A stretch of DNA of 64,000 nt from JACMLX01 sp040384325 (GCA_040384325.1 JAZKJL010000007.1:56430-120429); one strand, 5' to 3'. Shown: positions 37,593-48,728, numbered from the stretch's first letter. Numbers and translations: made by a program. Notes: generated by a model from the sequence alone, not told the origin.

Positions 37593-39185
37593 TCATGGCA
37601 CGGGCCCCCGCCAGGTACGGCCCATCCCGGTCAGCAGCGCGGCGTACAACTCGATGCCGTCCCAGAGATTGCCGACGCGCAGGTTCTCGTCGGCGGCGTG
37701 CTGGTTGTCGTCGTAGTTGGCGATCGGCAACGAGATCATCGGCACCTTGAGGATCTGCTCGAACAGGTACGCCGGGCCGCTGGCGCCGACGGTCGGGTTG
37801 AGCACCAGCGGATCGCGACGCCCATCGCGGATGGCGGCGATCACGGCGCGACCGAATGGGCCGTCCATCGGCGCCCGCGACGCGGGATAGCCACTGCCCC
37901 ACTCCACCCGCGCCACCTTCGGATGGGCGAGGCGCATGGCGACGGTCACGCTGTCGTGGGTGACGAAGTAGCCCTGCTTGCGAATGTGCGCCTCGACCAG
38001 CCCACGCACGCGCGCCGGCACCTGCCCCGGCACGAGTCGCAGGTCGATGCTCGCGTACGCCTCGGTGGCGATGGTGTTGGAGCCCGTTTCGCGCACACCG
38101 CCGACCCGGATGCCGCGCACGTTGAACGCCGGCAGCATGATGCGCTCGGCGAGCAGCGCGTTGCCGGCCTCGGTGCGCGACAGGCCGAGCGCCACGCGCA
38201 GGGTGGAGTCGTACTTCGGGAGCTCGGCCACGGCGCGATGTTCGGCGGCGGTGACGGGCGTCACGTCGTCGTAGTAGCCGGCGATGCGGATGCGGCCATC
38301 GTCGTCACGCATGCTGGCCAGCAGGGTCGCGATCATCATCGCCGGATTCGGCGCCCAGTTGCCGTAATGCCCGCTGTGCAAGGCACGCGTCGGGCCGAAC
38401 ACGGTGAGCTCGAACCCCGACGACCCGCGCTGTCCGAACGACAGCTGCTGCAGGCCGCTCTGGTGCACCGGCCCGTCGCAGAACAGCCACGCGTCACCGG
38501 CCAGCTGCGCGGCGTGCGTGGTGAGGAGCTCGCGCAGGTGGCCGGAGCCCGCCTCCTCCTCACCCTCGAAGAACACCTTGATGTTCACGCTCGGCGCCAT
38601 CGCCGAAGCCTTCATCGCATCCAGCGCCGAGAGGATGGCCTGGATCGAGCCCTTGTCGTCGCCGGCGCCGCGACCGTAGATGCGCGCATCGGGATACACG
38701 GTGCCATTGCCGGTCGGGATCGGGATGATGCGTCCGCCCTCGTGCACCTCGGCGGTGCGCAGCACCGGCTGCCACGGTGGCGTGGTCCACTTCGACGCGT
38801 CCACCGGCTGGCCATCGTAGTGCGCATAGAGCACCAGCGTCTTCGCGGCGCCTGCCTGCATCAGCTCACCGTACACGGCCGGTGGTCCACCGGGCACCGT
38901 GAGCAGCTTGGCGTTGGCGAAGCCGCGCTTCTGCAGCATCCGCACCAGGAAATCGGCGTTGCGCCAAATGTTGACCGAATCACTGGCGACGTTCGGCAGT
39001 GACAGCAACTCGGCGAACTCGGTGAGGATGTCGCCTTCGTGCTGCACGCGGTAGGCGCGGGCGGCGGCACGCGCGGTGGGACCGGAGACCGCGGGCTGCG
39101 CCGAAAGTGTCTGGTGTCCAGCGCCGGTGGTGAGGACCGAGAACGCGAACAGCGCGCCGGAGAATGAGCGTCGTGAGACTGTCAT
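37593..39185 (-). CDS. Secreted M20 family metallopeptidase
   Basis: It encodes 530 residues. The chosen ATG gives a Tat-like or Sec signal (MTVSRRSFSGALFAFSVLTTGAGHQTLSAQ). Metal-binding features of the M20 dizinc fold are LYAHYDGQPVD, the GRGAGDDKGSI bridging-Asp motif and KVFFEGEEEAGSGHL with the catalytic Glu. The C-terminal motif TVGASGPAYLFEQ supplies the last part of the active site. The dimerisation domain lies at about 235-370. It probably acts on peptides in the periplasm; the substrate is unknown. Confidence 0.9.
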   Translation of the reverse strand: MTVSRRSFSGALFAFSVLTTGAGHQTLSAQPAVSGPTARAAARAYRVQHEGDILTEFAELLSLPNVASDSVNIWRNADFLVRMLQKRGFANAKLLTVPGGPPAVYGELMQAGAAKTLVLYAHYDGQPVDASKWTTPPWQPVLRTAEVHEGGRIIPIPTGNGTVYPDARIYGRGAGDDKGSIQAILSALDAMKASAMAPSVNIKVFFEGEEEAGSGHLRELLTTHAAQLAGDAWLFCDGPVHQSGLQQLSFGQRGSSGFELTVFGPTRALHSGHYGNWAPNPAMMIATLLASMRDDDGRIRIAGYYDDVTPVTAAEHRAVAELPKYDSTLRVALGLSRTEAGNALLAERIMLPAFNVRGIRVGGVRETGSNTIATEAYASIDLRLVPGQVPARVRGLVEAHIRKQGYFVTHDSVTVAMRLAHPKVARVEWGSGYPASRAPMDGPFGRAVIAAIRDGRRDPLVLNPTVGASGPAYLFEQILKVPMISLPIANYDDNQHAADENLRVGNLWDGIELYAALLTGMGRTWRGPVP

Positions 39186-39234
39186 CGGGATGGGTACGGC
39201 TGCGGTGGGCGGACGGCACACGACGGGCGTGCCG

Positions 39235-40848
39235 TCATCGCCAGATGGACTGGAGGCCGGAGATGGTGGCGTAGCGCAGTGCGACTGCGTCACCCTTCAC
39301 CAGCAGACGCATCGTGGTGAAATCCTGCGACGGGAACATGACGTCGGTGAGCGCGGTGGCGCCGCCGTCGCCGAACAGCTCCACCGACGCGCGATCGATG
39401 TAGAGATGCATGCGTACCACTGAATCGGTGCTGATGCGCGGTGCGTGGTGGACGGCGGTGGAAAACTTCGGCGAGAACGCCTTCGGCAGCGCGGTGCGAT
39501 CGCTGTAGAAGCGGCGCGTGGCCTGGTCGAAGCCGATGCGATACACCTCACCGGCGGCGTTCGACAGCTCGATCGCGACGTCGCTGCTGTCGCCGGCCCT
39601 GGCAAGGAACTCGAGATCGATCTCCGACTGCGACGCCACGCCGCCGCTCGGCAGGCGCAACGCCATCGCGCCCGTCACCCGCTGCGCCGGCACGGTGGTG
39701 GTCCCGCTGCGCAGCAGCCGCAATTCGCTGACCGGCGTGGAGAACACGCGCAGGCCGGCTGCTGTGCGGTGCAGCGACAACGTGCGCGGCACCGTCATCG
39801 CGCTGCGCCACACGTCGGTGGGCACCACGGTGGCGTAGTCCCAATTGCTCATCCATCCCATGAACAGACGCCGACCGTCGGTGGCCGGCACGTCGGACCA
39901 GGTCACGCCGGCGTAGTTGTCACGACCGTGGTCGAGCCAGATCCCACGCTCCGGTTCCTTGCCGGCGCGGCCCACGCCGCGGGCGAACTGCGGATCGAGG
40001 GTGAAGGTCGTGCCGTCGAAATCACCGACGAAATACTGCGTGGCCGATCCACCGTTCGGGCCACCGGGATTGATGCTCAGCAGCAGCACCCACTTCGTCT
40101 CGCTGGTGCCTTCGATGCGCAGCGGGAAGAGATCCGGACATTCCCACACACCACCGTGTGCACCGAGGTCGGCGCCGAACTCGCTGGCCAGCGTCCACTC
40201 CCGCAGGTTCTCCGAACCGTACAGGCGCACGCGATCGGCCGCGGCGAGCACCATCACCCAGCGCTGCGTGGCTTCGTGCCAGAACACCTTGGTGTCGCGG
40301 AAGTCGCGGATGCCCGGATTGGGGATGACGGGGTTGCCCGCGTACTTGGTCCAGGTGCGGCCACGATCGTTGCTGTAGGCGAGGCCCTGCGTCTGGAACG
40401 TCTGCGTGCCACGCTTCTCGGCCGCCATGTCGTGATACGTGAACATGGCCACCATCGGCGGCTTGCCACCGACGCCGAAGCCGCTGCTGTTCTTCCAGTC
40501 GATCACCGCGCTGCCGGAAAAGATCAGGCCGAGCGAGTCGGGGAACAGCGCGATCGGCAGGTGTTCCCATCGCACCAGGTCGGTGCTGACGGCGTGTCCC
40601 CAGTGCATCGGTCCCCAGACGGTGCTGTCGGGGTAGTGCTGGTAGAACAGGTGATACTCGCCGTCGTAGAACACCATCCCGTTCGGGTCATTCATCCACT
40701 TCGCCTTCGGCGTGAAGTGGAACTGCGGGCGGTGTGGCTCACGGTAGGCCGCGTCCTGCGTGGCGGTCGCCGCCGGCCGCGGGGTGGCGGGCTGCTGGCA
40801 GGCTCCGAGGGCCAGTGCGACGACGGAGATGGCGAGGAAGCGGATCAT
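39235..40848 (-). CDS. GH32 glycoside hydrolase lipoprotein (levanase/fructan beta-fructosidase type)
   Basis: It encodes 537 residues. A lipoprotein signal ends at Cys17 (LGAC). The five-bladed propeller motifs are in order: WMNDPNG with nucleophile Asp54, FRDTK carrying the transition-state Asp (usual form RDP) and WECPDLF with the acid/base Glu. A C-terminal beta-sandwich starts at about 390 and includes the RTALPKAFSPKF strand. It hydrolyses beta-fructosides such as levan, inulin or sucrose outside the inner membrane. No sucrose or fructose transport genes are adjacent. Confidence 0.93.
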   Translation of the reverse strand: MIRFLAISVVALALGACQQPATPRPAATATQDAAYREPHRPQFHFTPKAKWMNDPNGMVFYDGEYHLFYQHYPDSTVWGPMHWGHAVSTDLVRWEHLPIALFPDSLGLIFSGSAVIDWKNSSGFGVGGKPPMVAMFTYHDMAAEKRGTQTFQTQGLAYSNDRGRTWTKYAGNPVIPNPGIRDFRDTKVFWHEATQRWVMVLAAADRVRLYGSENLREWTLASEFGADLGAHGGVWECPDLFPLRIEGTSETKWVLLLSINPGGPNGGSATQYFVGDFDGTTFTLDPQFARGVGRAGKEPERGIWLDHGRDNYAGVTWSDVPATDGRRLFMGWMSNWDYATVVPTDVWRSAMTVPRTLSLHRTAAGLRVFSTPVSELRLLRSGTTTVPAQRVTGAMALRLPSGGVASQSEIDLEFLARAGDSSDVAIELSNAAGEVYRIGFDQATRRFYSDRTALPKAFSPKFSTAVHHAPRISTDSVVRMHLYIDRASVELFGDGGATALTDVMFPSQDFTTMRLLVKGDAVALRYATISGLQSIWR

Positions 40849-40905
40849 GGCAGCGTTGGTGGGCGGAGGGACACCGGGAATGATGCACCCGGTCCGCCCC
40901 GCTGC

Positions 40906-41319
40906 CTACGCTGCCCGCCCTCGCGCGTCGAGCGCGAGGCCATCCTGCTCGCGGAAGGCGAGCAGCACCAGCGCGCCGGCGAAGATGACCAGCGATGGGT
41001 AGAAGATCAGGTTTCCGCCGGTCGTCAGCAGCTTGAACGGGTCGACGATCGACTGCCACACCGCCAGCAAGGTGGTGACGGTGACCAGCAGCAGCAGCGG
41101 GTACGCCACGCGACGCAGCAACCCGATCACGATCAGCGCGCCCAGCAGCACCTGCGCCACGCCGAAACCCTGCATCACCGCCGTCGACACCGACGCGCCG
41201 CCGTAGAACTTCTCGGCCACCGTCACGCCGTGCGAGACGTTGATCAGCTTGTCGATGCCCCAGTAGACCATCAGGCCACCGAGGGAGATCCGGAGCAGGA
41301 GCAGGGCGCTGCGTTGCAT
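40906..41319 (-). CDS. DoxX family membrane protein
   Basis: It encodes 137 residues with four hydrophobic segments. The N-terminal pattern LLLLRISLGGLMVYWGIDKLINV is typical of DoxX/SURF4-like proteins, and AQVLLGALIVIGLLRRVAYPLLLLVTV supplies the middle helices. The function is poorly defined, often linked to redox stress. It stands between the GH32 gene and the ABC exporter on the same strand. Confidence 0.8.
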   Translation of the reverse strand: MQRSALLLLRISLGGLMVYWGIDKLINVSHGVTVAEKFYGGASVSTAVMQGFGVAQVLLGALIVIGLLRRVAYPLLLLVTVTTLLAVWQSIVDPFKLLTTGGNLIFYPSLVIFAGALVLLAFREQDGLALDARGRAA

Positions 41320-41386
41320 GGGCGAGTCGGGACGAGGGAAGGCGCGGTGTCGCCGAGCTATCCCCTGCCCACGCTGCCGGTTCCCA

Positions 41387-41500
41387 TCACTGGCCGTGCA
41401 AGCGCCGCAGCATGGCCATCAGGTCGAGCGACTGCAGCGCCCAGCCGACGCCGATCACGCAGAGCACGGCGATGATCCAGGTGGTGGCACGACGTGACAT
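41387..41500 (-). CDS. 37-residue single-pass membrane protein
   Basis: It starts 11 nt after the permease stop and encodes SRRATTWIIAVLCVIGVGWA and a short amphipathic tail (SLDLMAMLRRLHGQ). The basic N-terminus, one transmembrane helix and a good GGAG Shine-Dalgarno sequence six bases before the ATG all support a real gene. It may be a small partner of the ABC exporter or a membrane microprotein. The function is unknown. Confidence 0.6.
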   Translation of the reverse strand: MSRRATTWIIAVLCVIGVGWALQSLDLMAMLRRLHGQ

Positions 41501-41511
41501 CCGGAACTCCG

Positions 41512-43922
41512 TCAGGTGTGGGAAATCGCGTCGCGGACCGTGAGGCCCGCCGCACGCGAGGCGGGAAAGGCGCTGACTATCGCGGCGCATATCGACAGCG
41601 CCAGCGCCCAAACCAGGACGCCGGGCGGTGACAGTGAGAGTACCAGGTCCTGCTGCGCCACCGAGGCCAGCACGCCGCCGACCGTGAGCGACACGGCACG
41701 CGAGACGAGCACCGCTGGCACGAGGCTGAGCAGCGCAATGAACACACCTTCCAGCAGCACCACCTGCAGGATGATGCGACGCGTGGCGCCGATGGCCCGC
41801 ATCACGCCGAACTCGCGCGTACGCTCGAACACCGACACGCCAAGCGCCGAGGCGAGGCCGATCAGGCCGACCACCGCCATCACCAGCGCGATCGCACCCA
41901 GCGTGGCGACGAGGATGTAGACGTGCCCACCCTGCGCTGCCGCCATGCGGGAGGAGGTGATCACCCGCCGCACGCCAATGCCTGACGCATCGAGCGCCTG
42001 CACCAGCGCGCGCGAGGCGACGCTCACCGAGTCCGGCTGTCGCTCGCGCATCCGGACGCGAAGATTTCCTGTTCCATCGGTGTAGCCCGTGTGTCGGGCG
42101 AAGGTGGCGGGCGTGACGTAGGCGGTGGATTGTGTGAGCGATTCGTGCATGATCCCGACCACACGCAATGGGCGGGTGGTCCCGTTCACGCGCAGCCGCA
42201 CCAGCTCACCGACACGCACATCGGCGAAGATGTGGTCGCGCGCCATGCTGTTGAGCACCACCGCGTCGCTGTCAGCCGTGGCCAGCCAGCGCCCCTTTGC
42301 CATCCGGTGCGCGATCATGTCGGTGCCGGGCGCCGCCTCGCGGTAGGCGAGTGCACCATGACCGCCATCGCCGTGCACGCGGCCCACGTCGGCGCTGTCG
42401 CCTTCCTCTTCACGCACGGCACCGGCACCATTCCACCCTTCGATCGCATCGACCATCGGCAACCGTGCCGCCAGTGCGGCGAGTTGCGCCCGCGGGATCG
42501 GGTCGCGCAAGCGAATCTCGACATCGAAGTGGCGGTCGCGGATGGCCGTGCTCACCTTCGCTTCCCACGCCGCCCGCAGGTCGAGGCTGGCGATGCACAT
42601 CGCGCCGGCACCCGCCAGCAAGCCGGTGGTCATCAGCAGGCGTCCGCGGCGGCGGAAGGCGTTCCGCGCCGCGAGCGTGGTCGCCACGTCACGAATCCGC
42701 AGCCGCGCCAGCCAGCGGGCCAGGCGATCGTCGTTGTCGGTGGCCATGCGTGCGTCGTGATCGTCGATCGCCTGCCGCACCGTGCGACGGGCCGCGCGCC
42801 GGATCGGCAGTGCCGTCGCCAGCGCTGGTGCACCGACGCCGAGCGCGATCGCCGCGGCGTACAACCACCACGGCAGCGCGAGACTCTCGATGCGCAGGTT
42901 CAGCAGCGTGCCGATGATCGCCACCAGGCGGCGACCCCCCAGCACGCCGAGCGGCACGGCAATCAGCACTGCGGTCGCACCGAGCACCCCCACCAGCGTG
43001 AGGTACATCGTGCGCAGCTGCGCCGAACGTGCCCCGATCGCCTTCATGATCGCGAGCTGGCGCACCTGTTGCGCGAGCATGGCCCCGATCACGGTCGCCG
43101 TGAGCACGGTGCCGAGCGCCATGCCGAGCAGGCTGAAGGCCAGCAGCATGGTGATGATGGCATTCATCTGCGGCTGGTGCGGATGCTGACGCAGCGGCGG
43201 CACCTGCGCCGACAGCACGGTGCGACCCTGCGACGGGATCCAGGTCATGATCTCGCGCACGATGCCGTCGATGGCAGCGGTGCTGGCGGTGGTGTCGCGC
43301 ATCACCAGCTTGAGCTGGTCCACCACCACCGGCTCACCCAGCGCGCGCATGGTGGCCTGGGTGGCGTAGGCGTAGATCACCTGCTCCTGCCACGCTGGCG
43401 CCACACCGGGATCGTGCACCGTGGCCGCAATCGCCACCCGGCGACGACCACCACGCGGCAGCACGAGGGTGATGCCGTCACCGATGCCGGCGCGGGTGAG
43501 CGCCAACGCGCTGCGTTCGATCAGCAACATGCCGTCGCCGTGCAATCGCGGGCCATTCTCTGCATACAGCGCATCCACGCGCTGCGGCGAGAACTCCGGC
43601 ACCACGAAGAACACCACCGGGAGCGCCTCGCCATCCGGCAGCAGCAGTTGCGCGGAGGCGAAGCCGGAGGCATCCGCCTTCGCGATGTCGCGACGCGCAC
43701 GCACCGCGCCCAGCATCGCAGGGCTGACATCGCCGTCGAGCGACAGGCGCGCCGAGGCCGGGTTGGCGGCGAGAAAGCTGCGCGGCACCTCACGCCGCAG
43801 CACGATGAACGACACCAGCATCGCCACCACCGCCACCAGGCTGACCACCAGCGCACCGACGATCATCAGCAGGCGGCCCGGCGCATCCTGCACGTCGCGC
43901 CACAGCTTCAGCCATCGGGTCC

Positions 43923-43926
<4 letters not shown>
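41512..43926 (-). CDS. ABC exporter permease, FtsX/MacB-like (two FtsX domains)
   Basis: It encodes 804 residues. One N-terminal transmembrane helix (LLMIVGALVVSLVAVVAMLVSFIVL) is followed by a MacB-type periplasmic core, then FtsX domain 1 at about 265-380, a second periplasmic core and FtsX domain 2 at about 675-800. This is the LolCDE/MacB-type mechanotransmission architecture in an eight- to ten-helix form. The GTG start overlaps the ATPase stop (GTGA). The substrate is unknown; lipoproteins or small amphiphiles are usual for this class. Confidence 0.92.
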
Positions 43927-44645
<719 letters not shown>

Positions 44646-44682
44646 GCCGATTCTCCTTGTTGCGGGTTTCCCTCCCGAGCAT

Positions 44683-44713
44683 ACTGTGCCGTGAGCTATG
44701 CGCGCCACACAGT
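44683..44713. promoter_or_regulatory. Possible operator in the ABC/TetR intergenic region
   Basis: ACTGTG (44683-44688) and CACAGT (44708-44713) form an inverted repeat with a 19-nt spacer between the divergent ATPase and TetR genes. It is a candidate regulator site. Confidence 0.3.
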
Positions 44714-44734
44714 CGGCACCGTTCTGTTCGTTTC

Positions 44735-44744
44735 CGGATATCCG
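44735..44744. promoter_or_regulatory. 10-bp palindrome upstream of tetR-type gene
   Basis: CGGATATCCG is a perfect palindrome 25 nt before the start codon of the TetR-type gene. A compact dyad here is a plausible autoregulatory operator. Confidence 0.3.
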
Positions 44745-44769
44745 CGTGAGTTCTGTTCAGGATCGTGGC

Positions 44770-45348
44770 ATGACGTCAGGCGTTACCACCGTCGATCGGC
44801 GCGTCCAGCGCACCCGAGAAGCGTTGCTCCATGCGTTGCGGGTGTTGATGGCGCAGCGCGGCTACGAGCGACTCACGATCCAGAACCTGCTCGACCACGC
44901 CGGCGTGGGGCGGGCCACCTTCTACACGCACTTCAGCAGCAAGGACGACCTGCTGGTGACCAGCGTGGGTGGATTGCGCAGCTGGCTGGTGCAGCGCGCG
45001 GCGCAGCGTGACGGCGAGCGGCTGGCCTTCACGCTGCCGTTCTTCCAGCACCTGGAGGGGCACGCTGGCCTGTACCGGCAATGCGTGCGGCGTGGTGAGG
45101 TGACGGTGGGTCGCGAGATCCGGAAGCTGCTCCGTGACCTCATACGCGCCGACGTGGCGCTGCAGACCGGGGCCGGCAGCGACGCAACCTCGGTGACGCT
45201 GATGACCGAATACCTGGTGGGCGCACTCTGGTCCACCATCGCGTGGTGGATGGCGTCCGAGTCGCCGATGTCGGCCGTCGAGGTGGACCGGACCTTCCGA
45301 CGGCTGGTCTTCTCCGGCTTGCCCGGCACGGTCAGCGAGTTGCGCTGA
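44770..45348 (+). CDS. TetR/AcrR family transcriptional regulator
   Basis: It encodes 192 residues. The N-terminal helix-turn-helix is RTREALLHALRVLMAQRGYERLTIQNLLDHAGVGRATFYTHFSSKDDLL, a canonical TetR HTH. The helical ligand-binding domain (residues 65-190) contains an aromatic-rich pocket (WSTIAWWMASES). The ATG before TSGVTTVDRR is chosen; an upstream in-frame start at 44698 would add 24 residues. It is divergent from the ABC exporter, its likely target. Confidence 0.88.
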   Translation: MTSGVTTVDRRVQRTREALLHALRVLMAQRGYERLTIQNLLDHAGVGRATFYTHFSSKDDLLVTSVGGLRSWLVQRAAQRDGERLAFTLPFFQHLEGHAGLYRQCVRRGEVTVGREIRKLLRDLIRADVALQTGAGSDATSVTLMTEYLVGALWSTIAWWMASESPMSAVEVDRTFRRLVFSGLPGTVSELR

Positions 45349-45366
45349 CCGTGCCGGTGCCCCGCC

Positions 45367-48300
45367 TCAGCTGATGGGCGGCCGTGGCTTGACGAACACG
45401 CTCGGGATGCCGAGGCCCTGCAGCATCGCGTTGAACTTGGCGATGTCGTCCTGCTCGATGCGATCCATCGCCTTCAGCTGCACGTCGAGCTTGCCCGCCA
45501 GGTCGCTGTAGATCTCGCCGTGCTGGCGCGTGGGTGCGTAGGCGCCGGTCTGGACCTGCGCGTTGAGCGTGATGAACCAGTTGTAGAGCCGCACCGGCTG
45601 GTCGAGGGTGCACTGGTCCACGTGGCAGCCGATTTCGTAGAGCTGGTCGCGCACCACTTCCAGCTTGGCGCGGGCCGCCTTCGCCGCATCGGCCACCTGC
45701 TTCGCGTACGCTTGGTCCTTGGTCTGTTCCACGCGCGCATCCAGCTGCGCCTGCAGGTCTTCCAGTCGCTCGACGCGCTCGACGATCTCGTTGATGCGGG
45801 CGCGCACGCGCTGCGCGGCATCGAACTGCGCCACCAGGTCGGCGGTGGTGGCAGTAGCGCGCGGATCGGCGACGACGCCGAACTGCCGGCTTGAGGTGTC
45901 GCGCCCGACCACCAGGCGCACGGTGTACGTGCCGGGTGTCACCTTCGGGCCCGTCAGCGCGCCCTCGTCGATGACGGTGTTGCGCATCTCGCGCGCATCG
46001 GGATGGCGCAGGTTCCAGAAGAAGCGATTGGTCCCCGCCTTGAGCCGCGGAATGGAGTCGGCAGCGTAATACGAGAGGCTGTCGGTGACGCTCCGTCGCG
46101 CGGCCACGGTGTCGGCTCGCGCGGTCGAATCCTGCTTCACCGCCGCATCGAAGCTGCGGATCACCGCCCCCTTCGCATCGAGGAACTGCAGTGTCACCGA
46201 CGTGCCGACGGCGGGCGCCTCGCGCAGCCAGTAGTCCACCAGCACGCCCGGCGGCGGGTTCTCGCCGGCGGCGCCATTCCGCTTCCAGCCGCGGCCTTCC
46301 CAGAGCATCGCGGTGGCCGGCTGGAAGAGGTGTACCGGCTTGGCCCGCACCGCATCGGTGAGCTCACGCAACGGTGAGAGGTCGTCGATCACCCAGAACG
46401 CACGACCATGCGTGGCGGCGACCAGATCGTTGCCGTGCACCTTCAGGTCGCGCACGCTGACACGCGGCAGGTTGAGCTGCAGCGGCTGCCAGTTGGCGCC
46501 GTCGTCCATGCTCACCCAGACACCGATCTCGGTGCCGGCGTAGAGCAGGCCACGCCGCTTCGGATCTTCGCGCACGACACGCGTGAACGCCGTGCCGGGA
46601 ATGCCGCTGACGATCTTCGTCCAGGTCTTGCCGTAGTCCGCACTCTTCCAGAGATACGGTGCGTAGTCGTCCTGCTGATAGCGGTTGGCGGCGACGTACA
46701 CCACCGCCGGGTCATGCGGCGACGGATCGATGTGTGCCGTGCGCGTGAACTTGCCGTAGCCCGGTGGCGTCACGTTCTCCCAGCTGGTGCCGCCGTTGCG
46801 CGACACGTGCACCAGGCCATCGTCCGACCCGGCCCACAGCACGCCCTGCACCTTCGGCGATTCCGCGAACGCATAGATCGTCGCGTACCACTCGGCGCCG
46901 GTCATCTCACCGTGAATCGGGCCACCGGTCCGGCTCAGCGTCTTCGGGTCGTGCACCGTCAGGTCGGGAGAGATCTTCTCCCAGCTCGCGCCTTCGGTGC
47001 GCGAGCGCCAGACATGCTGCGACGTGACGTAGAGCGTAGACGGGTCGTGCGGCGAGAGCAGCACCGGGAAAGTCCACTGGAACCGCTCCGGCACGTCGGC
47101 CGCGCCCCACCCGTCGTAGTTGCGCATCGTGACAGAGATGTCGCGATCCTGCCGGCGACCGTGGTCGTAGCGCGAGAACGACCCCATGTAGCACCCGCCG
47201 TACGTGACCTGCGGATTGCGCGGGTCCACCGCCACCGTCGCATTCTCGCAGCCGGCCACGTCGTGATAGTCGCGATCCCCGATCGCCCCGTCATCGGAAC
47301 GGCTGGCGACCGAGATGGCCGAGTTGTCCTGCTGGCCGCCGTAGATGCGATAGGGGAACTGGTTGTCGGTGGTGACGTGGTAGAACTGCGACGTGGGCTG
47401 GTTGTAGATGCTCGACCAGGTCTCGCCACCATCCATCGAGATGGTGGCGCCACCGTCGTTGGCGTTGATCATCCGCTTCGGATCCTTCGGGTCCACCCAC
47501 ATCGTGTGCGTGTCGCCGTGTGGCACCCGCACGCGGGTGAACGACTTGCCACCGTCAATGGAGCGGAACACGGTGAGGTTCATCACGTACACCGTGTTCT
47601 CGTTCTGCGGATCGGCGGTGACCTGCGAGTAGTACCACGCCCGCACCCAGAAGCGCGGATCGGTGTTCATGCGGCTCCACGTCTCGCCCGCATCGTCGGA
47701 ACGGAAGATGCCGCCCGACGAGTCGGGGGCCTCGATGCTCGCGTACAGGCGGCGCGGGTTGGCCGGCGACACGTCGATGCCGATCTTGCCCAGCGGGCGC
47801 GCGGGAATGCCGGGCCGGAAGGTCAGCTCGGTCCACGTGTCGCCACCGTCCACCGTCTTCCAGATCCCGCTCCGCCCACCGCCGGACACCATCGACCACG
47901 GCGTGCGCTGGAACTTGTACATCGAGGCGTAGATGATGCGCGGGTTGGACGGATCGATGGTGAGGTCCTGCGCCCCGGTCGAGTCGTTGATGAAGAGGAT
48001 GCGCTTCCAGGTGCGGCCGCCGTCCAGCGTGCGGAACACCCCACGTTCGCTGTTCGGCCCGAACGCATGGCCCATCGCCGCCACGTACGCGCGATCGGCA
48101 TCGTGCGGATCGACGATGATGTCGGCCACCTGGTAGCTGTCGCTGAGGCCGAGCCGCGTCCAGCTGCCACCGGCGTCGGTGGTGCGATACACGCCCGTGC
48201 CGTGTGTGAGGTCCTCGCGCAGCTGTCGTTCCCCGGTGCCGACGTAGATCACGTTCGGGTCCGATGGTGCGATGGCCAGCGAGCCGACCGACGAGATGTC

Positions 48301-48639
48301 GGTCTTGCCGTCGGTGATGTTGGTCCAGGTCTGCCCGGCATTGGTGGTGCGCCAGACGCCGCCGTTGACGCCACCGAAGTAGAACGTGAACGGCTTGCCC
48401 GGGTCGCCGACCACCGCATTCGCCCGCCCGCCGCGCGTGGGGCCGATGTTGCGCCAGCGCAGCGACTTGAACGCGCTGCTGGTGGCCGTCGGCGCCGTGT
48501 ACAGCGTGGGATCGTAGCCCACCGATGCGGAGGCGGGCCGTGTCGCACCGGCGCGCTGGGCGGCGAGGTCACCGACCGCACATCCGGCGGCGGCGAGCAA
48601 CATGGCGACGGTAAACTGGGTGCTTCGGGCAAGCCGCAT
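45367..48639 (-). CDS. Secreted VPS10/sortilin-like Asp-box beta-propeller protein
   Basis: It encodes 1090 residues. The signal peptide is MRLARSTQFTVAMLLAAAGCAVGDLAAQ; a Cys in its core could instead be a lipobox. At least ten Asp-box motifs (TTNAGQTW, TTDAGGSW, TLDGGRTW, TVDGGDTW, SDDAGETW, SIDGGKSF, SMDGGETW, SRNGGTSW, SADYGKTW and SMDDGANW) span about 80-740. They indicate one or two large propellers. A beta-sandwich and then a coiled coil (VRARINEIVERVERLEDLQAQL) make the C-terminal 330 residues. Relatives are annotated as glycosyl hydrolases without proven activity. It probably binds or degrades an extracellular substrate. Confidence 0.87.
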   Translation of the reverse strand: MRLARSTQFTVAMLLAAAGCAVGDLAAQRAGATRPASASVGYDPTLYTAPTATSSAFKSLRWRNIGPTRGGRANAVVGDPGKPFTFYFGGVNGGVWRTTNAGQTWTNITDGKTDISSVGSLAIAPSDPNVIYVGTGERQLREDLTHGTGVYRTTDAGGSWTRLGLSDSYQVADIIVDPHDADRAYVAAMGHAFGPNSERGVFRTLDGGRTWKRILFINDSTGAQDLTIDPSNPRIIYASMYKFQRTPWSMVSGGGRSGIWKTVDGGDTWTELTFRPGIPARPLGKIGIDVSPANPRRLYASIEAPDSSGGIFRSDDAGETWSRMNTDPRFWVRAWYYSQVTADPQNENTVYVMNLTVFRSIDGGKSFTRVRVPHGDTHTMWVDPKDPKRMINANDGGATISMDGGETWSSIYNQPTSQFYHVTTDNQFPYRIYGGQQDNSAISVASRSDDGAIGDRDYHDVAGCENATVAVDPRNPQVTYGGCYMGSFSRYDHGRRQDRDISVTMRNYDGWGAADVPERFQWTFPVLLSPHDPSTLYVTSQHVWRSRTEGASWEKISPDLTVHDPKTLSRTGGPIHGEMTGAEWYATIYAFAESPKVQGVLWAGSDDGLVHVSRNGGTSWENVTPPGYGKFTRTAHIDPSPHDPAVVYVAANRYQQDDYAPYLWKSADYGKTWTKIVSGIPGTAFTRVVREDPKRRGLLYAGTEIGVWVSMDDGANWQPLQLNLPRVSVRDLKVHGNDLVAATHGRAFWVIDDLSPLRELTDAVRAKPVHLFQPATAMLWEGRGWKRNGAAGENPPPGVLVDYWLREAPAVGTSVTLQFLDAKGAVIRSFDAAVKQDSTARADTVAARRSVTDSLSYYAADSIPRLKAGTNRFFWNLRHPDAREMRNTVIDEGALTGPKVTPGTYTVRLVVGRDTSSRQFGVVADPRATATTADLVAQFDAAQRVRARINEIVERVERLEDLQAQLDARVEQTKDQAYAKQVADAAKAARAKLEVVRDQLYEIGCHVDQCTLDQPVRLYNWFITLNAQVQTGAYAPTRQHGEIYSDLAGKLDVQLKAMDRIEQDDIAKFNAMLQGLGIPSVFVKPRPPIS

Positions 48640-48728
48640 CGACGGGTCCGGGAGAAGAGGGAAGCTGCGCTGAGCAAAACTCCCACATCGGCGCGCCGGG
48701 CGCGAGTCCGGCACCAGACCATGCCCGG

